Shown here in pieces: positions 27,202-36,360 of a stretch of DNA of 64,000 nucleotides; the first letter of the stretch is position 1, and the number at the start of each line of letters is the position of its first letter. The notes under the pieces were generated by a model. It saw nothing but the letters and a program-made list of their open reading frames with translations, did not search any database and was not told where the DNA came from. The DNA is from an uncultured Eubacterium sp. (lineage in GTDB: Bacteria; Bacillota; Clostridia; Lachnospirales; Lachnospiraceae): the NCBI GenBank assembly GCA_910584875.1, contig CAJUDA010000001.1, positions 156,232-220,231 on the forward strand. The letters are read 5' to 3'. The position numbers were made by a program, and so were the translations under genes.

Positions 27202-28509
27202 ATGAAACGTATTACGATAGCAGCAGCCCTGGTGTGCATGGCTCTGATCGCCGGACTGGGCAGACGGACGACAGCGCAGGCAGGTTCCTTCAGTACGAGA
27301 GGAGTCTGGGTGTCCTGTTTTGAGTATGCAGATCTTGGGCTGAATGACAAAAGTGAATCTGTATTTAGAAAGAACGCAAATCTTTTATTTTCAAGGATTA
27401 AGGCGAATGGATGCAATACGGTATATTTTCATGTGAGATCGTATGATGATGCGATTTATCCATCGTCTGTTGTAGGATGGAGTACCCGGATCAGTAAAAA
27501 GGGAAAAGCTCTTCCCTATGATCCGCTGAAGATCCTGATCGATTCGGCACACCGGTATGGTCTATCGTTCCATGCATGGATGAATCCTTACCGGGTGACG
27601 CAGAAGAAGGTGCTGAATCCGGCGTCGGATAAGACCAATGAACGGATCGTGGCTCAGGTAAAGGAGATTGTCAATAAGTACAAAGTTGACGGGATTCATT
27701 TTGACGATTATTTCTATCCGACAAACGAAAAGAAATATAAGAAAGTGAAAAAAGCGACACGCATGAAGCATGTTAATGTGATGGTACGCAAGGTTTATGA
27801 TACCGTCAAGAAGAAAAGCAGCCGTCTTAAGTTCGGTATCAGTCCGGCGGGGAGCATGGACTATTGTGAGAGCATCGGGGCAGATGTCAAAACATGGATG
27901 TCGTCTTCCGGCTATGTCGATTATATTGTGCCGCAGATTTACTGGTCAGACCAGTACATTATGCTGGGAAAGAAAACCGCTTTATTTAAAGAACGGCTTG
28001 CAGAATGGAGATTGTACAATAAACGGGATATTCCGATGTATATCGGTCTGGCGCTGTATAAGGCGGGCGAAAGTCTGAAAGAGGATCCGGGCTGGCGCAA
28101 AAAATCTAGTAATATTGCAAACCAGCTGTCGCAGATCCGCGCCGGCAACACAGAAGGCTACGTTTTATTTTCCTATCTGGATCTCTACCGTTCCGGTGCG
28201 GCAAAAGAGGTAAAGAATTATCTGACCACTGTCGGGAAAATGAGTCTCAATAAAAAGAAGAAGACAATACGCGCCGGAAAGGCATACAGGCTCCGGGCAT
28301 CCTTTTCACTGACAAGACTAAAAGGGAAGACGGTTACGTGGAAGAGCTCCAATAAAAAGATTGCCTCGGTGACAAAGAATGGCAGGATCCGGGCAAAGAA
28401 AAAAGGAAAGGTTACCATATATGCCAGTTATGGAAGGCTGAAGAAAAAATGTGTGGTAAAAGTATTGGCGAAGAAGAAAAAGAGCAGTAAAAAATCAAAG
28501 AAAAAATAA
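27202..28509 (+). CDS. Secreted GH10-like (GHL10/DUF187) glycosidase with Ig-like tail
   Basis: A 435-residue exported protein: signal peptide RITIAAALVCMALIAGLG, then a GHL10 TIM-barrel domain (STRGVWVSCFEYADL, NTVYFHVRSYDDAIYPS, FHAWMNPYR, DGIHFDDYFYP, YIVPQIYWS), and a C-terminal Big_2-type Ig domain (TVTWKSSNKKIASVTKNGRI) with a strongly Lys-rich end. The family is thought to act on cell-wall or peptidoglycan-associated glycans. The basic tail may hold it to anionic wall polymers. ATG 27202 is preferred over an upstream ATG that overlaps cysK. Confidence 0.88.
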   Translation: MKRITIAAALVCMALIAGLGRRTTAQAGSFSTRGVWVSCFEYADLGLNDKSESVFRKNANLLFSRIKANGCNTVYFHVRSYDDAIYPSSVVGWSTRISKKGKALPYDPLKILIDSAHRYGLSFHAWMNPYRVTQKKVLNPASDKTNERIVAQVKEIVNKYKVDGIHFDDYFYPTNEKKYKKVKKATRMKHVNVMVRKVYDTVKKKSSRLKFGISPAGSMDYCESIGADVKTWMSSSGYVDYIVPQIYWSDQYIMLGKKTALFKERLAEWRLYNKRDIPMYIGLALYKAGESLKEDPGWRKKSSNIANQLSQIRAGNTEGYVLFSYLDLYRSGAAKEVKNYLTTVGKMSLNKKKKTIRAGKAYRLRASFSLTRLKGKTVTWKSSNKKIASVTKNGRIRAKKKGKVTIYASYGRLKKKCVVKVLAKKKKSSKKSKKK

Positions 28510-28530
28510 GAGGGAAACAGGAGGTATTTT

Positions 28531-29106
28531 GTGGTTGAGTGGTTTGACAATACGGTGCTGGACTGGTTTCTTTCAATCCAGGCTCCGGTCCTGACACCGG
28601 TTTTCCGGTTCTTTACTTTAATCGGAGAAGGAGGCGCTGTCTGGATCGCCATAGGGATCCTGATGCTTGCCCGGAAATCCAGCCGTGCTGCCGGTATGGC
28701 GGTGCTGTTATCACTGGTGTTTTGTCTGATCACGGGCAATGCTTTCCTGAAAAATGTGGTAGCGAGACCACGGCCGTGCTGGCGGCATCCGGAGATTGAG
28801 ATGCTGATCCGTATCCCAGGGGATTATTCCTTTCCCTCAGGGCATACGATGTCGTCTTTTGCGGCGGCAGCGGGAGTGTTTTTGTGGGATAAGAGATGGG
28901 GGACGGCAGCGCTGGCAGGGGCGGCTGTGATCGCAGTGTCACGGATGTATTTTTATGTACATTATCCAACGGATATTCTGGCAGGGCTGGTAATCGGACT
29001 TTTACTTGCGCTGACAGCGAAATGGCTGATTGATAAGATCATGAAATACAGCAGCAAAAAAGGGAGGAAACCATGGAGACAAAGAAAAGGGGAGCGGGCA
29101 GAGTAA
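28531..29106 (+). CDS. PAP2-family membrane phosphatase
   Basis: A 191-residue integral membrane phosphatase. The three PAP2 motifs are present: KNVVARPRPCW, PSGHTMSSFAAAAG, and SRMYFYVHYPTDILAG, holding the catalytic His residues. Typical substrates are undecaprenyl pyrophosphate or phosphatidylglycerol phosphate. Translation begins at GTG 28531 with AGGAGG 6 bp upstream. Its end overlaps the start of the next gene by 34 bp. Confidence 0.93.
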   Translation: MVEWFDNTVLDWFLSIQAPVLTPVFRFFTLIGEGGAVWIAIGILMLARKSSRAAGMAVLLSLVFCLITGNAFLKNVVARPRPCWRHPEIEMLIRIPGDYSFPSGHTMSSFAAAAGVFLWDKRWGTAALAGAAVIAVSRMYFYVHYPTDILAGLVIGLLLALTAKWLIDKIMKYSSKKGRKPWRQRKGERAE

Positions 29107-30557
29107 TCGCCCTGATCATGGGTGTTGTGGCAGCAGTCACGATTGTGGCGGCAGCGGCAATGGCAGCTACCGGCACGGGAGTGTTCCGTTCGGATAAAAC
29201 AAAGGCTTTTGAGCTTCTGGCGCAGATGCCGGACAAACTGGGGCGCTCTGATATCAGTGAATATCTCGGGCTGGAGAAGCTGCTGGAAAAGAGCAGTGAA
29301 AAAGGAATATCGCAGAATGTACGTCTGTCCGGACTGAAATGCAAAGAGGATCTTCTGGATGGGATCATTTCTTCCGGGGATCTGTCCGGGTATGTGATCC
29401 AGTACAATATATTGACAGACAGTTCTTATCAAAAACTTAAGATGCTTGTTAGCATGGCAAAAGAGGAAGATAAAATATCTGCTGTTGTTTACCGGGATGA
29501 AGACAAAAGCAGCGTTGCCTTCCCCGGTCTCACGGGAAATAAAGTTCTTGTGGCGGACAATACCTTATTGAATGAGATCCGCCAGAATGGAACAGGAGAA
29601 GAAGAGACCGATACAACAAAGATTCAGACAACCGGCAGGGATTTGCGGGCTTTTGTACAGGAAGAATTCCGTTATCTTTATGATGAGGTCAGTGTTACAA
29701 AAGAGAATAAAGAGAAATATCGTCTGACAATTCCTAAAGACTCACTGGCAGTTGTTATGGCAGATGTCTATCAGTTTTTGTCAAAACACGAAGAGCTTAC
29801 CCGGCTTTTTGATACCTGTCTGAAAACAGACTGTCTATCAGCAGTTAAAAATGCGGGTGACCGGATCCGGGAGAATCCGACGGATCTTACCTTTTTCATT
29901 ACGGGGAAAGACGACAGTCTCAGCCAGGTCAGTGCCTCTGTAACCATGCAGGGCAAACCACTTTCTCTTACGATGGATTTTGAAGGAAGGGAAGATGCCA
30001 GGGCAGTGATCCTTCTGAAAACATCATGGAAAGGGGAGGAGCTCCAGTTCAGACTGGAACTGAAAGACCGGAAGACAGAAAGCTATGAGGAAAGTGCCGT
30101 GCTCCAGCTTCTGATCGGTGATGTTTCTTTTGGGAAACTGAGTTATAGGTCCACGGTCGATCCCAAACAGAACAAATATACGATGGAGGCGGAATTGAAA
30201 TCGGTGGGCAAAGAAGTGGTTAAACTGCAGGCAAAGGGGTCGATCAAAAATCTGAATCCGGGAAAAACCGTCAGTTATGCACTGGACAAGGTGAGAGTGA
30301 GGGTATCCGGGGAAGAGATTTTCTCGACCGCCATGGACCTTACCATTGGAGTGCTGGAAGACAGCATAGAACCGCCGGAAGGAGAAGAGATCGTTATGGA
30401 TCAGATGGATGATCTGCAGGATCCGGTTTGTCAGCAGTTTGCCTTAGATCTGGTAAAAAATGGTACTCCTATCCTTATGAAATGGGGATTGATCGATCCG
30501 GGACAGCTGCTTGGCAGGATACAGAAAGGTGCGGCAGAAAATGACGACAAACTGTGA
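29073..30557 (+). CDS. Conserved exported protein of unknown function
   Basis: A 494-residue protein with a short basic N-terminus and one hydrophobic segment (VIALIMGVVAAVTIVAAAAMAATG) that is either a signal peptide or an anchor, then an extracellular domain rich in Lys, Glu and Thr with alternating beta-like segments. No catalytic motif is visible. GGGAGG precedes ATG 29073, which lies inside the end of the PAP2 gene, and the final codons overlap the next small gene, so these three are co-translated. Confidence 0.7.
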   Translation: METKKRGAGRVIALIMGVVAAVTIVAAAAMAATGTGVFRSDKTKAFELLAQMPDKLGRSDISEYLGLEKLLEKSSEKGISQNVRLSGLKCKEDLLDGIISSGDLSGYVIQYNILTDSSYQKLKMLVSMAKEEDKISAVVYRDEDKSSVAFPGLTGNKVLVADNTLLNEIRQNGTGEEETDTTKIQTTGRDLRAFVQEEFRYLYDEVSVTKENKEKYRLTIPKDSLAVVMADVYQFLSKHEELTRLFDTCLKTDCLSAVKNAGDRIRENPTDLTFFITGKDDSLSQVSASVTMQGKPLSLTMDFEGREDARAVILLKTSWKGEELQFRLELKDRKTESYEESAVLQLLIGDVSFGKLSYRSTVDPKQNKYTMEAELKSVGKEVVKLQAKGSIKNLNPGKTVSYALDKVRVRVSGEEIFSTAMDLTIGVLEDSIEPPEGEEIVMDQMDDLQDPVCQQFALDLVKNGTPILMKWGLIDPGQLLGRIQKGAAENDDKL

Positions 30558-30714
30558 ATTTTGTGCATTTTATGTGTATGATGAGGAAGGATATGCAGAA
30601 TGTGAGGTCAATCTGGATGAGGATGAGATGGCTCGTTTTTTAAGTACCTCCTACTCGGCATGTCCTTACTATCAGACAGATGATGAATATAAGATCGTGC
30701 GCAGGCAGAACTAG
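30541..30714 (+). CDS. Small Cys-containing protein (DUF6472-like)
   Basis: A 57-residue acidic protein, MTTNCEFCAFYVYDEEGYAE..., with Cys residues at CEFC, CEV and CPYY spaced as in a small metal-binding knuckle. I recognise it as a conserved Lachnospiraceae protein of the DUF6472 type; function unknown. An ATG 30 bp earlier exists, but the conserved start is at 30541, inside the last 17 bp of the preceding gene. Confidence 0.75.
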   Translation: MTTNCEFCAFYVYDEEGYAECEVNLDEDEMARFLSTSYSACPYYQTDDEYKIVRRQN

Positions 30715-30718
30715 AACT

Positions 30719-30743
30719 AGCTCAACGGCACCAGTTTGAAATG
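30719..30743 (+). repeat. Dispersed intergenic element, copy A
   Basis: AGCTCAACGGCACCAGTTTG and a few following bases. It matches the left part of copy C at 53016-53051 and the reverse complement of copy B at 41362-41392. Without the second hairpin arm. Confidence 0.5.
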
Positions 30744-30901
30744 TTTTCAGACAGGTGTCATTTTTTTGATTATGACAAATGTCATGTGTGAATGATGAAT
30801 ATTTTCACTACGAAATCAAAGATTCATCCTTTATAGTTGTGCTAAGAGGAAACATTGCACGGTCCGGTATTCCCCGGACCCAAAAAGAAAGGAAGGATCC
30901 T

Positions 30902-33900
30902 ATGAAGGTAAGAAAAAGAGGGGCTATGGCAGTGCTGCTGGCACTGGCGCTGATCCTGGCAGGACTGCCTCTGACTCCGGCAAAAGAGGCTGAAGCCGCC
31001 AAAAAGATGAAATTATCAAAGACAAAGCTTTCCCTGAACGTGGGGAAGACAAAGAAACTGATGGTTAAGAATAAAAAGAAAAAGGCAAAAGTGACATGGT
31101 CATCGTCCAAAAAGAAGGTGGCGACAGTGTCGAAAAAGGGTGTCGTGAAGGCAAAGAAAGCCGGAAAGGCTACGATCACGGCAAAAGTAAAATATAAAAA
31201 GAAGACGACAAAACTGAAATGCAAGGTGACGGTGACAAAGAAAAAGAAAGGGAAGACAACACCGAAACCGACGGCGACAGCGAAACCGACAGGAAAATCA
31301 ACAGCAAAGCCGACAGCAAAACCAACGGCAAAGCCAACAGAGACGCCGGCCGCAGAGCCGACAAAGGATCCGGGGAATGCCACACCGGAGCCGGATCAGG
31401 CATTACCATGGGATACAGAGACCATGGGAGGTTTTTATGTATCAGGGATCCGCTTTGAGGATGATACCCTGACATACCAGTTGGAAGAGAACACGATCTG
31501 TCTGGATCTGGGTGACCGGTATACGAGTGTGAAAGAGGCTGTGCCCGACTTGGGAAAATGTACCTTTGAGGTCTATGCGGGCAAAGAACGATATACCGGT
31601 GTGAAAGCAGCAGATATCCAGTGGAAGGACAGCCGGGACGGGGAGTATAAGTTCTCACTCTACATAGCGAAGGATGGCAAAACATGGCGCAGCGACTGGA
31701 CGATGCGTGAAGCCTGGGATAATGATGGCGGTTACTCGTCCGATGAACTGCTGATCACCTCCATCCGGTCTGACGGAAAGACAATCGTGCCACAGAGAGA
31801 TATGCCATTTGATCCGATTCATTATATTTTTGAACCGCAGGGGGCAAATGTAAAGGCGGATCTGCCGAATCTGAAAACGGCAGAATTTACGGCGACCTAT
31901 ATGGGCAGGGAAGTTACGGTGGAGAAGATCAGCGATGTGCGTTGGACTGACCGCTCCTACTACGATGATGGGGAAGGAGGAACCGGATTTTATGGTTTCA
32001 GTCTGCATATCAGAAATGGTGCGCAAAAAGAAGCGTTCCATCTTTATCTGAGTAATGGCAAAGACCATATGGAGATCCTCCGTTATACCTATGTATTAGA
32101 TGGAAAGGAAATCAAAGCGCCGACGGCATCATACGATGATATTCTGTCTGTGGAGGTGTCAGAGGGGAAATCACTGAAAGAGGTATGGGGTGATCTGGCG
32201 GCTTCATTTGCCTTTGGCTGTTCTTACAAGGGTAAAATGTATGAGAAGATCAGGCCATCCCAGGTTCAGTGGGTGGCAGAGCCGTTCCATGATAATAAGT
32301 GTGATAAGGGGTATTATACATTCACGCTTTCTATCACGGTAAATGGCAGGACGGTTTCCAGCCAGTGCAAACTGGTGGAAAAATACCGGGGGACCACTTA
32401 CCGGGTCAGTGGGACACTGTCAGATGCAGACGGGACGAATCCACCTGCCGGACAGAAGCTCAGATTTGGAAATAAAAATACAAACGAGAGTTATACCGTG
32501 ACGACCGGAGAGGGCGGCCGCTATGCCGCAGATCTGCCGGAAGGAAATTATCTGGTTTTCTGGGGTGACTATCGGACTGATAAGGTGATAAAGGTAGGGA
32601 AACAGGCAATGACCTGTGATATCCAGGCCAATCTGAAGAAGGCGTCCGGTACGATCACACGCATGGGGAAGCCTATGGCAGACTGTTTTATCCGGTTTTC
32701 ACTGTTTGATGAAGCGTTTGTTCTCTGTCACACGGATCAGAACGGAAGGTATACAGCATATCTGCCGGAAAACGAAGCCGGATCCATAAAGCTGTATACG
32801 AGTGAGGAGAGCGCCAGGGAAGATATTGGCGGACTGACGCTGATGGACTATGATGATGAACTGCTGGAAAAAATCCATCAGAATAATAACATAACAATTA
32901 ATAAAGTGAAGATCTGTGGAAAAGTTTACCGCAAGGGAACTACACCATATGCCGATGCCCGTATTCGGTTTAGTTATAAGGATGAAGAGGATATCGTGTG
33001 GAGTGTCTACAGTTCTACCGGGGCGGATGGCAGTTATGAGATCTATCTGGATCCTGACCGGATTTATGAGCTGTGGGCGGATGAGGATGAGATTCTGATC
33101 GAACAGGAAGTACAGACTGGCAAGACGGATGGGACTCAGGATTTCCGCATGGATGCCGTAAAGATCCGGGGAACATTGAAGACAAAGAGCGGGATCGCTG
33201 TGCCGCATCACCGGATTGAGTTTTCTTTACAGGGAAAAGAAGAAGCGGTCGCCACATATACGGATTCCAGAGGTAAATATTCCATGATTTTGAAACCGGG
33301 AACCTATACGGTGAAGGAATGTGAATGGGAAACAGAATCGGATCCGAAGCTGACAGTGGGAGAGGAAGACCGGGTTCAGGATCTGACAGTACCATTGTTT
33401 CAGGTGAAAATGACGGCGTATAATAATGACGCGCCATGGAATTCAGATATGTATGTTGAACAAAATGGTGAGATGAGTGAATATGTTGCCCGTAATACAG
33501 AGGATAATGAGTTTGCCATGTATGTGCCGGCAGGAACCTATACATGTAATATAATCGATTCCGATAAAAATGAAAAGACGATTACGGTCACGGACCGTGA
33601 TATTGAGCAGGAACTACGGTTTACCCACCAGAAGGTAACAGGTAAGATATACCGTCTGACGAGTGGAACCAGTTTTGAGGATATTGGTGAGAATGCCTGT
33701 CCGCATCTGTATCTTGAGGATGAGGATGGGAATGTAATTGATCGTATGTGGGCAACCTGGGGAAAGTATGAGACTTATCTGCCGGGAGCGGGGACCTATA
33801 AAATAATATATGGCGACCAGGAGGTGTTTTCATTTACAACAGGCAGTGAGCCAGAGATCACACAGGACCTGCTCTGTAAGATTTATAAGATCACTGGGAC

Positions 33901-35212
33901 GGTGAGTGGTGTTGATGAGTACTCCATAGGTGGTAACCTGTTCTTTGCGAATAAAGAAACCGGTGCCAGTTATTATGAAGCCGAGGTTGTCAGTGGTGAT
34001 GCTGCCGGGACAAAAAGTATTACCGCCTATCTGCCGGCAGGAGAATTTACATACCGCTTCAGTGTTTTTGATGCTGATTTAGAAAAAGAGGGAGAACTTT
34101 CTGTTTCCGGGGATCAGAGTGGCTTTGATATTGCGATGCCGGTACGCTATGAAATTTCCGGGACGGTAACCAGGCTTTCCCGGTCATGGAAAGGGGTTAC
34201 GGTGTATTGCCAGGGAGAAGATACAGATGGAAATGAGGTATGGAAATATGGTCATACCGGTTCCGACGGCTCTTATAAAATATCGGTACCGGCCGGGGAG
34301 TATACGCTTTCTCTTTCTGAGGTTTGCGAGATACAGGAAAAGATGACAGTCTCTGACCGGGATCAGGTAAAAGACTTTGCGGTTGACCTGGTTAAGATCA
34401 GCGGGACAGTGACCCGGAATGGGAAAAAATTGCCGGATATCCCTGTGGAATGCTGGAAAAGCGGGGGAGAATCTCCCAGTGCAACCACATATACTAGCGC
34501 CGATTATGGCGACTCAGGAAAATATGAATTCTATGTAGAGCCGGATACCTCTTATGAGATCAGAGTTGCGGGAGAGAAAAAAACGGTGACGGCGGCGAGA
34601 GAAGATATATCGCTGAACATTGCCGTGACGGCAGCGAAGGTAAGCGGAATGGTGACAGAAGCCGATGGCAGCGCAGCCGGATCCGATGGTTACGGTATCA
34701 CGATATATAAAAAAGACAGCGACGGAAACTGGACAGATTCCCATAATATCTCGTTGGACTGGGAAGGGACGTATGAGTGCTATCTGCCGGCAGGTGAGTA
34801 TTATGTCAGTTATTGGATGGCTACGGATGATGCCATGGGTAGTATCCAGTATGAGCATGGCACGCTTACGGTGGGAACGGAAGATATCACATATAATATA
34901 CAGAAAAAGGCTCCTGCCCAGCTGAAGCATACTGTGTCCGGAACCCTTTCCGGAGCGGCAGGGACGCCATGGGCAGGAGTAGACATTACGTTTGATGGTA
35001 ATAATACGGTGACAACGAATGAAAAAGGAGAGGAAACAGAGCAGGTAGTGGCATCCTGCACGACGAAAGAGGATGGCAGCTATACATTTATCGTATTTTG
35101 CGATAATCAGTATAAGATCACTAACAACAGTGGAGTTCAGCTGGGAGATGTGATCCATGCAGAGAAGGCAGATATCGATAACCACGATCTGTTACTGCCG
35201 AAAAAAGAATAA
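30902..35212 (+). CDS. Giant secreted repeat protein: Big_2 domain plus about 11 carboxypeptidase-regulatory-like repeats
   Basis: A 1436-residue exported protein. After a signal peptide (MAVLLALALILAGLPLTPA) comes a Lys-rich Big_2-like Ig domain (KVTWSSSKKKVATVSKKGVV), a Pro/Thr/Lys linker of PTAKPT units, two beta-rich domains, and then about 11 repeats of 80-100 residues, each of the pattern SGTVTRNGKKL...GSYKISVPAGEYTL, which is the CarboxypepD_reg/CnaB-like fold. No LPxTG sorting signal or anchor is seen. It is probably a surface-associated adhesin or matrix protein. ATG 30902 follows GGAAGGA; an upstream ATG lacks one. Confidence 0.85.
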   Translation: MKVRKRGAMAVLLALALILAGLPLTPAKEAEAAKKMKLSKTKLSLNVGKTKKLMVKNKKKKAKVTWSSSKKKVATVSKKGVVKAKKAGKATITAKVKYKKKTTKLKCKVTVTKKKKGKTTPKPTATAKPTGKSTAKPTAKPTAKPTETPAAEPTKDPGNATPEPDQALPWDTETMGGFYVSGIRFEDDTLTYQLEENTICLDLGDRYTSVKEAVPDLGKCTFEVYAGKERYTGVKAADIQWKDSRDGEYKFSLYIAKDGKTWRSDWTMREAWDNDGGYSSDELLITSIRSDGKTIVPQRDMPFDPIHYIFEPQGANVKADLPNLKTAEFTATYMGREVTVEKISDVRWTDRSYYDDGEGGTGFYGFSLHIRNGAQKEAFHLYLSNGKDHMEILRYTYVLDGKEIKAPTASYDDILSVEVSEGKSLKEVWGDLAASFAFGCSYKGKMYEKIRPSQVQWVAEPFHDNKCDKGYYTFTLSITVNGRTVSSQCKLVEKYRGTTYRVSGTLSDADGTNPPAGQKLRFGNKNTNESYTVTTGEGGRYAADLPEGNYLVFWGDYRTDKVIKVGKQAMTCDIQANLKKASGTITRMGKPMADCFIRFSLFDEAFVLCHTDQNGRYTAYLPENEAGSIKLYTSEESAREDIGGLTLMDYDDELLEKIHQNNNITINKVKICGKVYRKGTTPYADARIRFSYKDEEDIVWSVYSSTGADGSYEIYLDPDRIYELWADEDEILIEQEVQTGKTDGTQDFRMDAVKIRGTLKTKSGIAVPHHRIEFSLQGKEEAVATYTDSRGKYSMILKPGTYTVKECEWETESDPKLTVGEEDRVQDLTVPLFQVKMTAYNNDAPWNSDMYVEQNGEMSEYVARNTEDNEFAMYVPAGTYTCNIIDSDKNEKTITVTDRDIEQELRFTHQKVTGKIYRLTSGTSFEDIGENACPHLYLEDEDGNVIDRMWATWGKYETYLPGAGTYKIIYGDQEVFSFTTGSEPEITQDLLCKIYKITGTVSGVDEYSIGGNLFFANKETGASYYEAEVVSGDAAGTKSITAYLPAGEFTYRFSVFDADLEKEGELSVSGDQSGFDIAMPVRYEISGTVTRLSRSWKGVTVYCQGEDTDGNEVWKYGHTGSDGSYKISVPAGEYTLSLSEVCEIQEKMTVSDRDQVKDFAVDLVKISGTVTRNGKKLPDIPVECWKSGGESPSATTYTSADYGDSGKYEFYVEPDTSYEIRVAGEKKTVTAAREDISLNIAVTAAKVSGMVTEADGSAAGSDGYGITIYKKDSDGNWTDSHNISLDWEGTYECYLPAGEYYVSYWMATDDAMGSIQYEHGTLTVGTEDITYNIQKKAPAQLKHTVSGTLSGAAGTPWAGVDITFDGNNTVTTNEKGEETEQVVASCTTKEDGSYTFIVFCDNQYKITNNSGVQLGDVIHAEKADIDNHDLLLPKKE

Positions 35213-35236
35213 GGACTGTAGAAATAGAAAGAAAGG

Positions 35237-35273
35237 AAAAAGCGCCGGATCAGATCGTGACGGCGCTTTTTTT
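35237..35273. terminator. Bidirectional terminator
   Basis: AAAAAGCGCCG (35237-35247) / CGGCGCTTTTT (35261-35271): A-run on one side and T-run on the other, so it can end both the repeat-protein gene and the convergent carbamate kinase. Confidence 0.85.
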
Positions 35274-36200
35274 TCAGCTGTTTTTAATGATGGTTCCCAT
35301 TCTCTCCCTGATTCCCTCATATGCGTTATCCAGTCTGGTGATAATGGCGGTCCGGTTCTCTCCGGAGGAGACAAAGGAGACGCCGGCATCCATCTTGGGA
35401 AGCGTGGTCAGAGGATCGAAATGACCTTCATCGATGAGACGGATGGCATCGGCCGCATGGATGATACCGATCGTCTGCTTTCCATCCTCTGTCGTGATCT
35501 GCTCTCTGGCAGTGAGGATCAGGAGGTGGGAGGCGCCGATCATGTCGGCGAGCTTCGCCGCTGTATAGTCCTTTTCGATGACTGCGCTGGCTCCTTTCAG
35601 CTTCGTACCTTGTTCCATAACCGGGATGCCGCCGCCTCCGGCAGCAATAACGATCTGCCCGGCATCCAGAAGTGCCGTGACGGCGTCAATCTCATAGATA
35701 TCAACCGGACGGGGCGAGGCGATGATACGGCGGTAGCCGTCTCCCTCCGGGACAACATGGTTTCCTTTTTCTTCTTCTTTCTCTGCCTCTTCTTTTGTCA
35801 TGACCCGTCCAATAATTTTCGTGGGATGCTGGAATGCTTTGTCGAAGGGATCCACCCGGACCTGGGTGATCACGGTAGATACCGGTTTAAAGATACCCCG
35901 GTCCAGAAGCTCTGTGCGGATGGCGTTCTGTAGATCATATCCGATGTATCCCTGGCTCATGGCGCCGCACAGCGACATGGGAGCGACTGTGTACTGGTTG
36001 TCCAGACGGGCAAACTCGGTCATGGCGGTCTGGATCATACCGACCTGGGGCCCATTGCTGTGGGTGACGACGATCTGGTATTTCTGCTCCACCAGATCGG
36101 CGATGGCTTCGGCTGCCTTTCTCACATTTTTCTGCTGCTCGGGAAACGTTTCTCCAAAGGCATTGCGCCCGAGAGCAACGACGATTCGTTTATTTTCCAT
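35274..36200 (-). CDS. arcC: Carbamate kinase
   Basis: Makes ATP and carbamate from carbamoyl phosphate and ADP, usually the last step of arginine or agmatine or purine fermentation. The 308 residues have VVALGRNAFG, THSNGPQVGM, VDPFDKAFQHPTKIIG, IAAGGGGIPV and AVIEKDYTAAKLA. The usual GGNA of the first motif is GRNA here. No arginine deiminase or ornithine carbamoyltransferase lies beside it, so carbamoyl phosphate must come from elsewhere in the genome. Single-gene unit on the minus strand. Confidence 0.94.
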   Translation of the reverse strand: MENKRIVVALGRNAFGETFPEQQKNVRKAAEAIADLVEQKYQIVVTHSNGPQVGMIQTAMTEFARLDNQYTVAPMSLCGAMSQGYIGYDLQNAIRTELLDRGIFKPVSTVITQVRVDPFDKAFQHPTKIIGRVMTKEEAEKEEEKGNHVVPEGDGYRRIIASPRPVDIYEIDAVTALLDAGQIVIAAGGGGIPVMEQGTKLKGASAVIEKDYTAAKLADMIGASHLLILTAREQITTEDGKQTIGIIHAADAIRLIDEGHFDPLTTLPKMDAGVSFVSSGENRTAIITRLDNAYEGIRERMGTIIKNS

Positions 36201-36285
36201 AATCTATGGTCACACTCCTTATGTGTACTGATATGTTTTTACAAATTAATTATAGCAAAAGGGGATGTAAGATTCAACTGCGTTC

Positions 36286-36314
36286 TTGCCAAATCCTGAG
36301 AAATAAAGTATAAT
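36286..36314 (+). promoter_or_regulatory. Promoter for the beta-CASP gene
   Basis: TTGCCA (36286-36291) and perfect TATAAT (36309-36314) with a 17 bp spacer, 47 bp before the start codon. Confidence 0.8.
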
Positions 36315-36360
36315 GAAATCAATATTGATGACGGAACAAAAGACAGAAGGAGGGGTGCGT

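Noticed and set aside
30719..30743. tRNA gene
   Set aside because: Only fragments resembling D- or T-arm; no acceptor pairing, anticodon arm or length.
35157..35933. 258-codon open frame on the plus strand opposite carbamate kinase
   Set aside because: It is antisense to conserved arcC and its residues follow from that coding strand.
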